From Physcia stellaris (lineage: Eukaryota > Ascomycota > Lecanoromycetes > Caliciales > Physciaceae): a stretch of DNA of 64,000 nucleotides. The notes beneath the pieces were generated by a model, which made no database searches, was not told where the DNA came from, and saw nothing but the letters and a program-made list of their open reading frames with translations. The position numbers were made by a program, and so were the translations under genes. Numbering within the stretch: position 1 is the stretch's first letter; the number at the start of each line of letters is the position of its first letter. The stretch lies in NCBI GenBank assembly GCA_018902385.1, contig JABSSW010000012.1, positions 496,001-560,000 on the forward strand, written 5' to 3'. This document shows, piece by piece, positions 11,094-24,300 of the stretch.

Positions 11094-12404
11094 GTCCCCC
11101 TTTCCCCGACCCAAACTCACAGGTTTCAACAAGGCTAAGCATAAATCACAGATATTGAGCACAGGCGCGAAGGACGTAGATGGGGGATCATCGAGTCTTA
11201 GAAAGCAATTGTGAGCCGTTTGCTGGTAATTTGAGGCATGTATTATACATAGGCGGCGTTGGAGGAGAGGGAGTGGTTGTACATAGCTATTCAAGCAGGG
11301 AAGTAGGAATTACGGGGGCAAATGCTTTGCGAATACCACTCTCAACATGGTTCATCCCTTGCAAACATCAAATCATCTTAGTCACAACACAATTCTCACT
11401 TCAAAGGCACCAGCCAGCCATCAAAACAAAGTTTCTCCCCGAGCCAGAAATTTCTGACCCGAGTCCCATTCGATTTGTGATTAAAGAGCGTCTTCGGAAA
11501 AGCAAAAAAAACTAGTAAAGATACACAGGATCCAGCCGTTAGTAGATCGGGTTGCCCCGTTGATAATCTAATGCTCTTCGCTTCAGCAAAAAAAAAAAGG
11601 CAAAAACAAAAGATCCTCCCACAACCAAATGCTACCACAAAAAAAAAGTGAAGATTGCCTAGCCCACGAAAAATGTTCTTCCACTGGCGTTGTTCTGCCC
11701 AAACGGATCCGTTTTTCATCTACCAACAGGATAAACTGGAGGAAGCACAGCCACCGGAAGAACCGAAAATGTAGTAATCGTCGTTAAGGGGGGGGTGTTC
11801 GATAAGGACCGTGGAAAACAGTTGGGTTCGACGCGCAACAAGCATAACAGGGGGTAAAAAAATAAGATATCCGTAGACCAGCTTTCTCGAGTGCCCCAAA
11901 ACCCGTTTGCGTTCGAAAACCATAGAAACTCGATCGATCGAAAAAGATACCGCGTAACGTTGCCGAAAGGGATAAATCCACCAATTGCTAATACAAGGGG
12001 TATAATCCTCCACGCAAAATGCGAGTAACATGGTGGGACGAAACCGGTACTGTTGGAACCCGGCTGCCCTGGTATTTTTCTGATTCTTTTTGCTTGCAAA
12101 TACGACGGATGATGGGTGCTGCTAATACAGCTGCTGCTGGTAGGGTATCGAAATCAAAGATAAAGATAACGAACGTTGCTGATAACAAAGCGCTAGAGTA
12201 AGTAAGTAATCTGCTGAACCTGAGTAGAAGTCGCCCATAGGTTGTCAAGGACCGGTTGATGGGAGGATTGCCGTCATCCTGTGGGGGCGAAAGGAAATAC
12301 CGCGAAAAGAAGGTAGGCCGGAAAGAAAATAAAAGACAAGGCAGTCGTTCGTGGTGCTGTTAACCCAAAGCAACTGTCGAATCTGGCTCTCCAGCGCCCA
12401 ATGT
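11094..12404. other. 1.3-kb convergent spacer
   Basis: This lies between the 3' ends of the Tom6-like gene and the first Zn2Cys6 gene. It includes A-rich runs near 11500-11660 on the plus strand. Open frames on the minus strand here are Phe-rich products of those A runs. No gene was recognised. Both 3' UTRs and terminators must lie in it. Confidence 0.5.
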
Positions 12405-15323
12405 TTAATATTGGTGTGGATAGCTCGTCGGTACACCCGAAATGGTGTACGGGCTTGAAATGTAGCCTCCCTGGCTCGTAGCCTGCGAAAACTGCTGAAA
12501 GCCCTCTTCGTCCATCCCAAAGCCTGCAAATTGTGCCTGCTGACCATCGAAGCCTGCAGATGAACTCGGCGGCATCATATGTTCGCCTCCAGGAGTCATC
12601 TGTTGCGCGTGAGCATCCAGCATAGACGCCTGGCGCTGTTGTTGATGCTGCTGTGAAGGAAAGACGGTACGTTCCTGGGGGAAGGTATTCGAGCGTGGAA
12701 CACCGACGTCAAACGGAGTATTCCCGATTTGGGTCGATGGATTGAAGTCGCTACTTGGGAACGGCTGGAAGGGATGGTCGTCTGTGGCGAAAGCTGTCTC
12801 AGGGGCCGAGCCAGGCTGCGAAGTAAAGAAGCCAAGCCCACCGGTCTCGGGGATTATCAGTGGTATATCTCCTGCAGAGTGCGCAGATCGGACTTGCTCT
12901 CGCTGTAACTTGGGAGAAATCTGTTGGGAGATTTTTCGCAAAGCAGGTGGTCGTTGATTGCGGGAGATTGATTTGGCTGGAGGAGCCTTGGGTCGGATTC
13001 CACGGTTGGCAGTAGATTTAGATTGAGTCTTGCGCCGAGCAGACTGAGGTGTCATACCTTGCTTTGCAGTTGATGCAGAGCTAAGGTCACTATCGCCGGC
13101 GTTATGTCTCTTGCTGGGCCGCTCTTGCGCCATGGCGTTTCCAGCCATCTCAAAATGCAAAGGCGAGAACTCTTCCTTGAAGCCTTGGATTCCCTGATCT
13201 TCCAACAAAAACATGCCTTGATGACCCATGACTTTCTCCTTCGCTGCTTCACCTGCATGAAACTCCCTGATCAGAATACTGAGCTTCTCAAGGGCAGGGC
13301 CGGCGAGTCTGTGAACGCCAAGCCTACTCATTTCATGGAAGGTTGTCATCGCCAGCTGTACTATATGGAGGTCTTGCGGGTCTTTAGTCTCAAACATAGA
13401 AAGGACTAATATCATAGCAGCGTTGAAAGCTTGCTGTCCCATAGTCCAGCAGATCAACGCCGCTTGAAGGCGAGAATGGAAGAATTCGAAAGCGTGTAGA
13501 AGTGCACGACAGGATTGGAGTACTCGTTCACGGCCTCGTAATACGATAGGGACATCGTCAGGATCTTGTCGAAAGACGGCGCTGTTGGTGTCTTGCACAT
13601 TCTCGATTCTTTGGCGATTGAGTAACAGCAAGAAATTATGAGTCTTGCCATGGAAAACAGCCGCCTGAGCATTGAGCGGCCAGGAAGGCGTGGGCTTATC
13701 TTTGATTAGCCAGCTCTGGTCGAATTGAATGACCTCCGGTAGCGTGCCCTTCAATGTCAATAGCTGGTCAGTAAACTTATCAATCTGGTCGTTGTTCAAA
13801 TAGCCCGCCGATAGGATCTGACGAGACAGGAGGGTGAATTGATTGATGTAATTCGACAAGCTCTGAATCACGGGGTCAAGAACAAGAGGCTCAGGAGCCG
13901 GACAGTCGCCTAAGCTTGAGATGCCAAGAGGTCGTCCAAGGGTCATGGAATACTGCTGATCTAAATGTAGCATCCACCACCAAAGATTCTTTCGGACTGC
14001 GATCTGCTCCGATGGCGCAGGGGGAGTTAGCCTACTGGGGTCTCGATGCACTGCACATATGTCAGCATTAATTGCATGCAGGCTCATGTAGATATACCGA
14101 CAGCCGAGGCTTTGCGCGAGTCTGATGGTCACACCGAAGACAGCCCATGCGTCAAGAAATCGTCCACTGTTTGTTAGATATGGACCGATCATGACGAGGG
14201 TTTCGATCGTCAACAGCGTCGGTCGGGATAGGAAAGAGCTAATCCTCAACGCTTGCATAGCGGCAGCGACTATGGATTGTTAGTGCATTGAAAGGCCGAG
14301 GGAAGAAGATAGCATACTGAAGACGTCGCCTCGTTGAGCTTCCCGCTCCATTGCACCGGCGATCCATCGCTCTCCAAATTTGTCGTAGACACCGTTTTGT
14401 GCGCCCTGAGCCATCGTGGCGAACAACAGCGCAAGCATGTCCGGGTTCATAGCTGCATTGTGCTCAACGTTTTCAAGAAAGCGTCTTACCTCTGCTTGAG
14501 TGCATTCTTCTGGCATGTGTGGGAACGAGCATGATTGAGCTCTGCGTTGGAAAGCTTCCAGATAACCAAAAACCTCTTCCTCATTCGGGAGGACTGCCAG
14601 CAGACCTGATGTTTCTTCGTTGGCAATCCACAGGGTGGGGAAAGGGAAAGCAGTCCTTGATTGATAGGAAAAGATGTCTCTACCACGAGGCATCGAATGC
14701 GTGAGGTTCGATACGGGACCGTGAACCGATAGGTCTGCGAACTTCGAGGCTTAGCAATGAGTTAGCTGCCTGATTCATCCACGTACCTCTTGGATGACGC
14801 TCGTCATGCCTGGAGAACCATAGTAGATGTTGTCGTCCAGAAATCCGGAGTGATAGCGCTTTTGTGATAGATTTGCTGGCTTCCTTGGAATCCGAGGAGG
14901 TAATCTCATACGTGGTCTACTTCGCAACGGCTGCTCATCATCGAGGGGCTCTGATTTGATAGGGTGGCCTCGTAGGAGCTGGATCTCGTTGCGAAGTCTG
15001 AGGATGGAGCGATCCTTTTCTTTGAGCGCCTCTGCTTGCAATATCGGTTGCCGCTCACTTTCCGTAAGATCGTAATGACAGTGATCAGCAATTTGATGTA
15101 AAGCACACGCGGTGCACGGTTGAATCCGATCACACTGGGAAGACAGTACTGTTAGAAAGTAGCATCGGCAACAGACGAGAGCTTATACCTTGACTTTGCG
15201 AGTCCGGCAAGGATTACAAGACAGTTGCGGACGTTTGGTCTTCTCACGGAGTGGGGCCGGTTGCATCGGCGGAGGACGCTGGGGAGGGACCGCATCCTCG
15301 CTGAAGGAGGATGGGTTATCCAT
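12405..15323 (-). CDS. Zn2Cys6 transcription factor with fungal-specific regulatory domain
   Basis: This is a nuclear DNA-binding regulator. Exons in the reading direction are 15323-15189, 15134-14787, 14741-14318, 14269-14102 and 14050-12405, joining in frame to 906 aa. The binuclear zinc cluster has Cys at residues 36, 39, 46, 52, 55 and 64 (SCNPCRTRKVKCDR, then CTAC and C), interrupted by intron 1. A short coiled-coil linker follows (EALKEKDRSILRLRNEIQL), then a long fungal_trans-type domain. Within that domain WWWMLHLDQQYSMTLGRP, near the middle, is the conserved core. The last 250 residues are disordered and rich in Gln, Ser and Pro, a plausible activation region. Intron 2 appears to use an AAG acceptor. 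The pathway controlled is unknown. The nearest plus-strand neighbours are unrelated, so position gives no hint. Confidence 0.88.
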
Positions 15324-18163
15324 TACATCTGATGTTGGCCGGCGAAGGGGACGATGGGTGAAGAACAGTGCAGCTCTTCCATCTCGACCCGTGGACGAAT
15401 AGTATCAAGACAAGGCCGGATCCACGATGGTTTGCCAAAAAGGTGCGCTGGAGTTAGTGGAGTATTATCGACTGGCTTAGGTTATAATGCGGTCAGATGT
15501 CAGTGGCAGAGTGGTGGAGCATCCAGGCCTCGGTGGAACGTTAGCCACTGGTTGCTACTTTGGAGGAGTGTAGCTAGGAGGAGACAGGCGGCTGACGTTT
15601 GAATGCATGAAGAGAGCACGGAGTTAGATGTGACACTGCAGGCCAAGGTAGATTGCCGAAATGTTCACGGCGCCTTTTACGATCGGTCGACCCTTGCCTG
15701 GTAGTTGGACTATAATCTAGTAGTCCAAGTCGATTCCCCAGGACCAGTCTTTCATCCGTCGTGGCTGACCCCTAGCGCGAAGGAGGTGCAGCAGGTGAAC
15801 CATGGTCCAGCTCTGGGGGAATCTCGAGCAACGTGAATGGACGATGGGACGATGGAGAGGGACAGCGAGCAGTGATTGGCCATCGACCGTCTCTCTCGAG
15901 CAACGACAGGCACGGAGTCTTTCCGTGAGAGCGTTGAGACCTATCTCACATCTTCCACCTTAGCTCGATTGAGGAGCAGACCGTGTGCAGCGCTTGGGGG
16001 CCAGCAGCATTTCACCTTGTACCACCCTCGAGTCGCATCTCAGACGACTGATTCTGGTATTGGATGCGTCCAATCAGGACGGCATCTTGGGAGCTAGCAG
16101 TTTAATTAAGCAAGAAACAAAGCAACACAACGAAGGACACGCAGGGAATGGATCGCTGGGTCGAGAGAAAGCATGGCTCTCTGTCCCTCAGCCTGTGATT
16201 AATGCCCTCGTGTTGTCCCATTTCCCTTTTGCCTTTTGTCCCTTGTCCCCTTTCCTTCATTCCGCTAGCTCGTCAATCTCTGATATTGGTCATCTCCCAT
16301 TTCCCTTGCCCCGGCGGGTGCGAGGTTTGGGAAAAGTTAGGAGGACGCACAGAGGTGGGTCTGGTGTTGCATTGATTTCGATCGTACAGCAGCACTAGCA
16401 GCTAGCTCCCGAAGCATTTAGGCGAGGACCCTCACACCAACAGCTCCCCCCCCTCTAGCCCTCGCCCCCCCCATGATCCAATCCTAACCAGGTTTAAGCA
16501 TCCTTTCGCCTTCCAGGGGGTGCCCCTAAGCCTTCCTTTAACCACCCACCCAAGCCCACCGTTTTCCTAGCCAGCCAGCAGCCTGAGAGAGCTCTAGCTC
16601 TAGCTCTTGAAGAAAGTAACCTTTCGGCTCGGTCCTCGAGGTAGCTGGTGATTTTAAATCTGAGCTACGGGGTGAGGGTGAATGATCCATGCGCGCATCA
16701 TGACGATCAAGCTCCCCTATTTCAGCCCTCCCCAAGCACTCCAGAATCCTTCATTGGCTGTCGCAGAGAAAGCAACACACAGACTCGCAAGCGTGAGATT
16801 AGCTGTTGCTTATGGTCCGCTTCGTCATCCTCACTCTTCGGTAGATCGCATTCTCTTTCTCGAGCATGATTCAAGTAGAGTAGATGGTAGCTGGGAAAAA
16901 AGTTGCTCATGGTCAGATGGTAGAAGCGCTTCCCGCGACCATGGGGATCTCCAAGATAATAAACCCCAGTCAGTAGTACTGGATACATGCGCTGTTGCTG
17001 CACCCCTCGCTCGATGCTGCACCATCCTGGCCGCCAGCACGAGATCTCATTCTCTCGCGCCAACGTCATCTCCTGGCCGTCAAATTACAGAGATGGATCC
17101 AAATCGATTGGTCACACCATCTGCTCACCTTTCGCCTCTGCCGGTCCCTCCCGCACCAAGAGAAAAAGCGGCTTGCTCGCCTTTGCATATCTTCTGTTGG
17201 ACGGTGCGTCATGGTTCATCGCCAGTAGTCGTCCTAAAGCCTTTAGTGTTGGATTTTATACGGGCATACCATTTCGGAAATCGGAAGTGTCGTCTTGGTT
17301 CAGGTTTCTATTCTGGTTCGGGAGGTTGGCTTTATGGTTCTGGTGGAGCTGTCTAAGACAAGCCGTCGCACAACGGGGCGTGGTCGAGAACGCGGTCTTC
17401 TCCGCCACCAGTTACAGATTCCCCGCTCGCCGGTAAAACTCCATCGCAATTCCTATTTTTACTTATTGTTATTGGATTCAGGAGTAGAGAAGCAGGCTGC
17501 AGGCCATGGCAAGCGTGGCAAGGGCAGAATTGCTGGTCATACTGCCAGCTGGTAGACAGAGACCTACTAAGCTATCTGTTTGCTGCAACTTACCTTTCTT
17601 GTCCACGCAAGGTCCAGCTAGCGACTCGCCGAGTAGACAGCCGCCGCAATTGGCCTGCTGCGCGCCTGTATATGCTGCTTAGGCCGAATCATTACGAACT
17701 GCCGACATTGTCCATCCTCAAGATCGTCCCAGCAACAAAAAGCGAGGCGGTCATTTCTGCCGATGTTGCCGCATGGAGACGCACACCGTAACGGCTTCCA
17801 TGCAAGCAACGGTCGTCTTTGTCTGTACCACCCAAATCGCGAGCCTCACTTTTTTTCTCTTTCCTCTGACCACGAGCATCGATCGGCGCGGCAAGTACAC
17901 TCGATTCAGGAGATAATTTCCAGTCTTGACAATCTCTGCCCCCGCTCCTGGGAAGATGGCAAGGGATCACCACTGTGCTGCATCTTCGCACATGGCCGAT
18001 GTCGCTATCCGTGCAGCAATCTAGCGCACAATGAGCAGATCTTGGTAAGTACCACCTTCGACACGCCAGCCGATAAGCGGTTTCATATATGCAGTAAGCC
18101 TAGTCAATGAGAGCCTTAAGTTTCCAACGGTCCTCGGCTTTGCCTCTTCGCACGCATCACTGC
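15324..18163. other. 2.84-kb spacer upstream of the first Zn2Cys6 gene
   Basis: A long non-coding interval between two minus-strand regulators. It holds C-rich runs near 16440-16480. Overlapping open frames at 16682-17436 lack domains, splice continuity and any family resemblance. It most likely comprises an extended promoter and 5' leader of the gene at 15323 and the 3' UTR of the next gene. No RNA gene was recognised. Confidence 0.5.
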
Positions 18164-21107
18164 TTACCCAGGTCCAACCATGAACAACCTTTGTTGAGCA
18201 GATTCGTGTCCGGCTGGCGCGCTTTGAAAGTAGTCGTAGCCATCAGTCTGCGAGGCTCGCGGGCGGAGAAGGCTTGGATGGTCGGAACCTCCTTGACGTA
18301 AGGCCGGCTTGCTTCCTTGATCATCGAAGACTATTTTCCGGTCTTCTTTTGGTGGTAACTTGGCTACGATGAACATCAGATCGAAGGCACAGCGCCTCAT
18401 GTCCGCTAGTATGCAAACACTATCCGGCTGATCATCGCCAGCAGTGGAATAGTCATCGTAGACTCGAGTAAGCAGTTCGACGTAGTGGTGAGCAATCTTC
18501 CAGTATCTCCCCATCCTTTGTAGTTGTTCGATGAGATAGTGAAAATCAGGGTCAATAGGTTTGAAGGCGTATCCGAGAGATCCGTTCACTAGTATCACTC
18601 GCGCTGCCACCCACATGGTAAAAGCAAATGGCGGTCCCAGTCTGTCGATCATTTCATGACTCACCACGCAACGTGTGAGCTCGACGATTTTCCTGACGGA
18701 GCTAAGACAATGATCCACTGCTGCGGTGTGCAAATCTTCGAATGGATTGGGCTTAACGACAGGATAGGCGACGGAAGAGTGTAGACGAATCACCGTTCTT
18801 GAACTTCGTTAATTGATGTCTATATTGATTTGGAAGGGGTCTCCACGACTTACGTGTAGTAGCTAGCATGCAGCATGACGCGTCCGTAGTCGTCTCGCCA
18901 TGATATGTCCTCCATGTTTGTTGAATTAGGAGTGATGATACTTGACAGTCCATATACGGCAGGCACATCGGTTAACCAATCGTTCAAGAATTTGTTCAAT
19001 CCACCGTATCCGGACCGCCACTCGTAATTGCCTGCAGGAGTAGTGATCTCCAGTGGCTGTCGTAGAAATTGATGAACAAGTGACACGATGTGTACAGTGT
19101 CCACATAGAAAGAAAAAGAGCCTAGATTGCTGTTGTTGTACGGGCCGGTATGTCCTAACTCAAAAAACCTCGTCTCAACGTCTAAATTATCTTCAAAATA
19201 TTGATCATCGCATGGTAGTCTCCGGCCAATGTCAGCCTCATCAAGCTTGAAGTCGAAGGCAGTGACAATGGAAGTATATCTATCGAGCAGGTAAACCATC
19301 CAGAATAAGCGTCGACGGCACTCATTCTCGATCCAGTCTCTTGGTCTAGGAAGGATAACACATCTTACCGTGCAGATCAATCGGTGTAGTTCTTTTAGAG
19401 GGGGTAGTGTGGTTATCTCAGTCGTGAGCTCAAGCTGAGATACAGAGCTAGTAATCAGGGATCTAATACTCCACGCTTGAGGCCCATGCTCAGAGCCCAT
19501 AATATCCAAGGCTAGAATAACTAGGGCCTGGAGTACCTTTACCGAGGAGTGCTTATTGCCGTAGAGTATGACCTTGTCCCCTGACCGTTTGCAGATTTTT
19601 TGACGCTCCTGACTCGAATCCTCTTCCGGAAAGAAACGCATGGTCGTGGCTATGATTGCATGTAGAAGAATGCAGTCTTCCTCGTTGTAATCATTCTTGG
19701 CATATTTCTCACGGAATGTCCTTTCGTGCAGTAGTGGACACCATGGATGAATGTGGGTGAAGTAGTAGTCTAGACAACGCGTCTGCATCACTTTGTTTGG
19801 AAGATCACCGACCTCCGAACGTTCTTCTTCACGATCACTTCGGATATTCAATGTTGGAGACAGGCACGGAGTTCCCAGGCGAGTGGCTGGCGAACATACT
19901 GAATTAGGGGGTGACAACATAGTAGACAGACCTTCCACCTTATGGGGTTGTATTACGGCGCCAAAAGTATGTTCGCCAGAAAGAGCGTACGGAGCAGCTC
20001 TTGACTTTGATCCTTCCTCCGAGAGGCTTGACTTTGGAGACTGCCGTCTTTTTAGGCTTCTCTTGACATTTGTCGATGCAGGAGCCCAATACGTCTGCGG
20101 TTCTTGCAATGAGGGGATGCGTTGATTACCAGAAGGATGTCCTTCTCGTGAGAGCGCTACCGGCGCGTTTGGATGTCGTAAATGAGGATCGAAGTCAGCT
20201 GCTGGGCCCTGTATAGATTGCACTTTTCCCAAATCTGTAGCTCCACTCTTTTTACGGAGAGTTTCAAGACGATCTTTAATTTTTCGGTTCAGTATCTTCT
20301 GGTCAAAACAATAGGTAGCGTCTCGTACCAATCCTATTCTCCAGAATGCTGATATACTCAGACTTGTCCAATATGGCTTCGAGGCGGTCTAGTCCCCATT
20401 CAGCTTCAGCGATTTTTCACAGAGCTGCTTCCGGGAGGTCATATACCTAGTCTCAATTTCAGATCTTTCTTATCTGCCATTTCTTCGTCTAACACCTGCT
20501 CAGCGTCTTGTTTCTTACCAGCAATCAGCTTCCCAGTGCATACCCAACAGACGCTCCTTCTTATCTGCCCTTTCTTCGATTATATCTAACACCTCCTCAG
20601 CTTGTTTTTGCTTACTAGCAATGATCTCCCCAGTGCATACCCAACCGGCGCTCAAGCTCCCGTCCATAGCCAGCCCTTAGGCCAGGCTTCTTACGAGGTT
20701 TATACTCGCATTTTTGCTTGTTGCGCATACACCAACCGCAAAAGGGTTGCGCTCGGTCACATTTTACCTGTGCTCGGTGAGAGAGTTGATTGGTTTGAGG
20801 GTTGAATGGCGAACTCGATAAGGACGACGGATGGAGTAAGCGAGAGGTGGTCACGCACCTTTCTGTGTTTGCAATGCTCACATCTAGCTGGATCAATGAC
20901 TATGCTTTGAGGAGACTAGCGAACGACCTACGAGACACTCATGGGCCTCTGCCTTCTCCTGGGTCCACGGTTTACCTCATGGCTATCGGGGGTATCGTCG
21001 CCGCTAGGGTCATCGGTGTCATATTCGGCGCTATTGTCACATTTGAAGGAAGACGAAGGTTGGCTCGAGGCTGCAGATTGCGGCTGATGTGAATAATTAG
21101 GGTTCAT
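18164..21107 (-). CDS. Zn2Cys6 transcription factor with fungal_trans domain
   Basis: This is a nuclear regulator. Exons in the reading direction are 21107-20932, 20883-20859, 20767-20641, 20388-20329, 20273-18854 and 18797-18164, joining to 813 aa. The zinc cluster is split over exons 2 and 3. Its Cys are at 60, 63, 70, 77, 80 and 87, spaced C-x2-C-x6-C-x6-C-x2-C-x6-C (CEHCKHRKVKCDRAQ). A leucine-rich coiled coil follows (RELERRLDRLEAILDKSEY, then ILENRIDRLETLRKK) and is assembled only after three introns are removed. The fungal_trans core is clear (ENECRRRLFWMVYLLDRY, EADIGRRLPCDD). Exon 3's donor lies inside a tandem duplication. A 42-nt in-frame segment at about 19345-19386 starts with GTAAG and ends with AG. 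It may be spliced or retained. Target genes are unknown. Confidence 0.88.
20465..20653. repeat. ~95-bp imperfect tandem duplication across an exon-intron junction
   Basis: The copies are 20557-20653 and 20465-20556 (minus-strand order). On the minus strand each unit begins with a GAGCG...GTTGGGTATGCACTGGG motif and ends near GGCAGATAAGAA. The first copy carries the end of exon 3 and its GTATGC donor. The second copy repeats both inside the 252-nt intron (20640-20389). The copies differ by scattered substitutions and a few small indels. Confidence 0.85.
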
Positions 21108-21374
21108 GGCTAAAAGTGCGGGTGGCTGTTAGAGCCTAGAGGAATGTGCCGAGAGGGATCTACAAGTGTAAGTGTACTCGCACTCCTCCCTCGACTTGGC
21201 ACGAAAGGGAGCCTCGGCAGGCCGCCCTATCCGATTTGAGACCTCCTCGACCTCCACCTTCCACACCCAACTTTGCTCCTCACCATGACCGACAGAGCAC
21301 GACAGTAGCCTGAAAGAAGCTCTCGAGTCATTCGGCCTCTCTTCGACGCACTCAGCTCCTCAAAACACTAACAA

Positions 21375-24300
21375 TCAGGGATTGCCAATCCATGATTTGG
21401 CCATGTCTCTGGCCAACCCTAGCCTCAACACTCGGAGAACGTCCTCCCCTTTCGCATCGCTCCGAACTCCCTTCCGCCAGTCCCACCCCCTTTTCACTGC
21501 TATCGTCTTGTCCTCGTGCGTAGTCCCTCTCCCTCCAAGCTTCACCATGCTACCGCTTCCACCACCACTTGTCATCGATTCACCCAACATCTCACTGCCT
21601 ACAAGACTGAATCCGCTGCTCGAGGTAAGACTGCTGACCGTTTTGCGCATCATTTCACGCGAGCTGGTTGGGCTTAGGCTCTTTTGGTAAGACAGGATGC
21701 TCGAGGTGAAGCAGTCTTCGCAGTGCTCGTAAATGCTGCGAGACACGGTCTCCAGTGATTCAATTGCCGATAGAAGCGCATAAATCTGATTCTGTGACAA
21801 GACTGCAGGTTGCTCTGGTAGTACAGTTAGCACGGCCCTCCAAAGGCTCGAACTGACATTGCATCAACAGGGTGGGGCGGGGGTGGGGGGGAGGAGTTCG
21901 TACGATTGACGAAGACCATTGCTTCCCCTAGCAGTGCCAGCAGTCCGTCAACATGCACCACAGAGTCTCGTGACTCGTCATAGAGACCGCCATAGATGCT
22001 GTCCGAAGCACTCGTGATGAGAGCTATCAATGTTGCCGCCGCATCCCTTTTCCTGGCAATAGGTCTTAACTTTGGCCTCTGGCCATCCTTAAGATTGCAT
22101 TCCTCATCTCGCAGGTCGTAGAATTTCCTCAGCGTTGCGTACCCAGTAAGGTACAAGTGCAGTATACTTGCCGCTTCCTCATCATGAAAAGCCACCCGAC
22201 CAAGACCGTATTCTGGCTCAGATACCAGCTGCTGAAGACTGATGTCCAAGGCAGAGAAAGGCGGGAAAGCCAGAGACTGTACCAGAGATAGAGATATCAA
22301 AAGGTCGAACACGTTCTTGACCTTCTTGCGAGAGTGGGCGCGTGCGTAATATATCAAGGCCACGCCATACTGCTCGGTACTTTCCGCAACGGAGTCGGCG
22401 TAGCGCTAAAGGTATTTCAATTAGGAGCATGAGCAGGAAGTGCATTCACTACGCACCTCAGCAATATCGAACGCCTCAGCCTCGAAGCCGAAGATCTTGC
22501 ACGCGCGCATGATCTTGTCTACACGTCTCTGCGACGTTAGCGCCAATTTCTTGATCAAAGAAAGCAACTTTTTTTGCGCCGTACTGCTGTCTTGTAATCG
22601 GCTATATATCTTTGTCGACAGCTCCCAGCCTTCCAGCGTCTTGTCGTCTTTTGTATCACCAAGAAAGTCGATCTCGACTAGCTTCTCTGCATAGTCTGTT
22701 AGAATGCTGTCTCGGCTGAGTAAGCCACTATCTCGCTGGCCGTAGCTGCTCAGAACGAGCAGGTCACTTTCGTCGAAAGCTTCCACCATGCCATTGCTGA
22801 GGCCTGGATTGTACCAACCACCCACGCTAGCAATTTCCGCCACAGCGGAAGCAACAGGCAGCGACCATCCATGCAAAATGCCGAGAACACCCTCAACATT
22901 ACCTTCGAATATCGAAGCTAAGCACACTTCTACTGGGCTGATAGAGCTGATCTGGAATAGCCCTTCGTTTGCATCGTCAGTAACCTTCTCAAAGGCATGG
23001 GATAATCGCCTTAGGTATGCCTCCTTAGAATTGACGTCAACAAGACGAGATCCTCTTGTCAGAGATTTCCTTAATGAGCGCCGCGTCACGGCAAGGCTGC
23101 CAACGGCAATCTCGTCGTCTTCTTCACCATCCCACCAAGCTACCAAGCCAATGGTGGCTTCGATCCAGTCCTGAGCACTCGATAAAATCTCTGTATTTTC
23201 TCCAAGGAGAATACCGTACATTGTCTGCAAGTTCTGGTAAATTGTCCAGGGGACTTGGCTCTCGGCTTTCCTCGCAGACCGAGTAATCTTTGTACCGGAA
23301 GCTTTGATGCCAAAATTGGGTGCTTCGAAGGCAGCAGCATCCGAGTTCGCATCCCGATCACGACCTTCTGCAAACATTCGTAGATCATTCATGACTTGTT
23401 CCACTCGTTTCCGGAAAAGAGCCCAGTCGCTTCCCGTCACATCCCAATTACCTTCTTCCTGAAGCGCTGGGCACCTTTCCAATAGCTGATTGGCCTGTTT
23501 AACTACCCGGTCGACGTTTTTTAGAATCGTACCCTCATACCCTATCTTGCCGTGGCCGTCCTCTCTCGATGTTCGCGCATGCTGGAAGTTAGACTTCCTG
23601 AACAATTGAATTACCTCGGCAATTTGACCGCGTATGATCAACGATAGAATCATATCCCAGTAGCCCTCGTGAGCTGTAGGGTTAGGATCGCAAATGTAGA
23701 TCTCTTCGAGGAGATGGTCATATTGCCGGCTATTGTGGTTCAGCCATTGGAGAAGTACTTTGGGTAACGCCGTTGAGATATATTGACCGGAGGCTGGGCC
23801 TGATTTTAAGGAGGCTGAAAGAGGATTCTTACGATCAACGGAAGAAACCGCCAGGGCCTGCATCCCTTTGGCAGCAGGAGGGTGATGAAGTTGCAATAGA
23901 AATGCTGCCAAAAAGGTCGCTTTGTACCAATCTGGTTCTGACTCATCAGGCAAGATACCAGTTTCGAGATCTGGAAATCTCCCTTCCTCCTCCTCACTCT
24001 CTTTCACACCTAAGTCTCTCAGATAGTCGATTCGACTTGATCGCCACGTATGGTTCAACTCCTCAACTGCGGTCGGTATCCGAGCTTCAACTGCAAGCTC
24101 ATTGGGTGTGTTGGTTATATCTGCATGCAGCCGATGGAGGGAAGCTTCAATCCCTAATATGAATTGATCGGATTCGCTGAGTGATGGCAGACCCATCTGA
24201 GAAGCCATGTCTTTAGCGATAGCCGGTATGGGGGTCTCCTTCTTTGGAGAAGAAGACTTCACTACGCGCCGAGATGAGCCATATGAGATAGCAGCTCCCC

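Noticed and set aside
16682-17436. Two overlapping long plus-strand frames (224 and 149 codons)
   Set aside because: Mixed composition with no motif, no conserved pattern and no exon partner. They lie in the long upstream region of a Zn2Cys6 gene.
22788-24162. Several 70-130 codon plus-strand frames
   Set aside because: They are antisense shadows of the NUP85 coding sequence.
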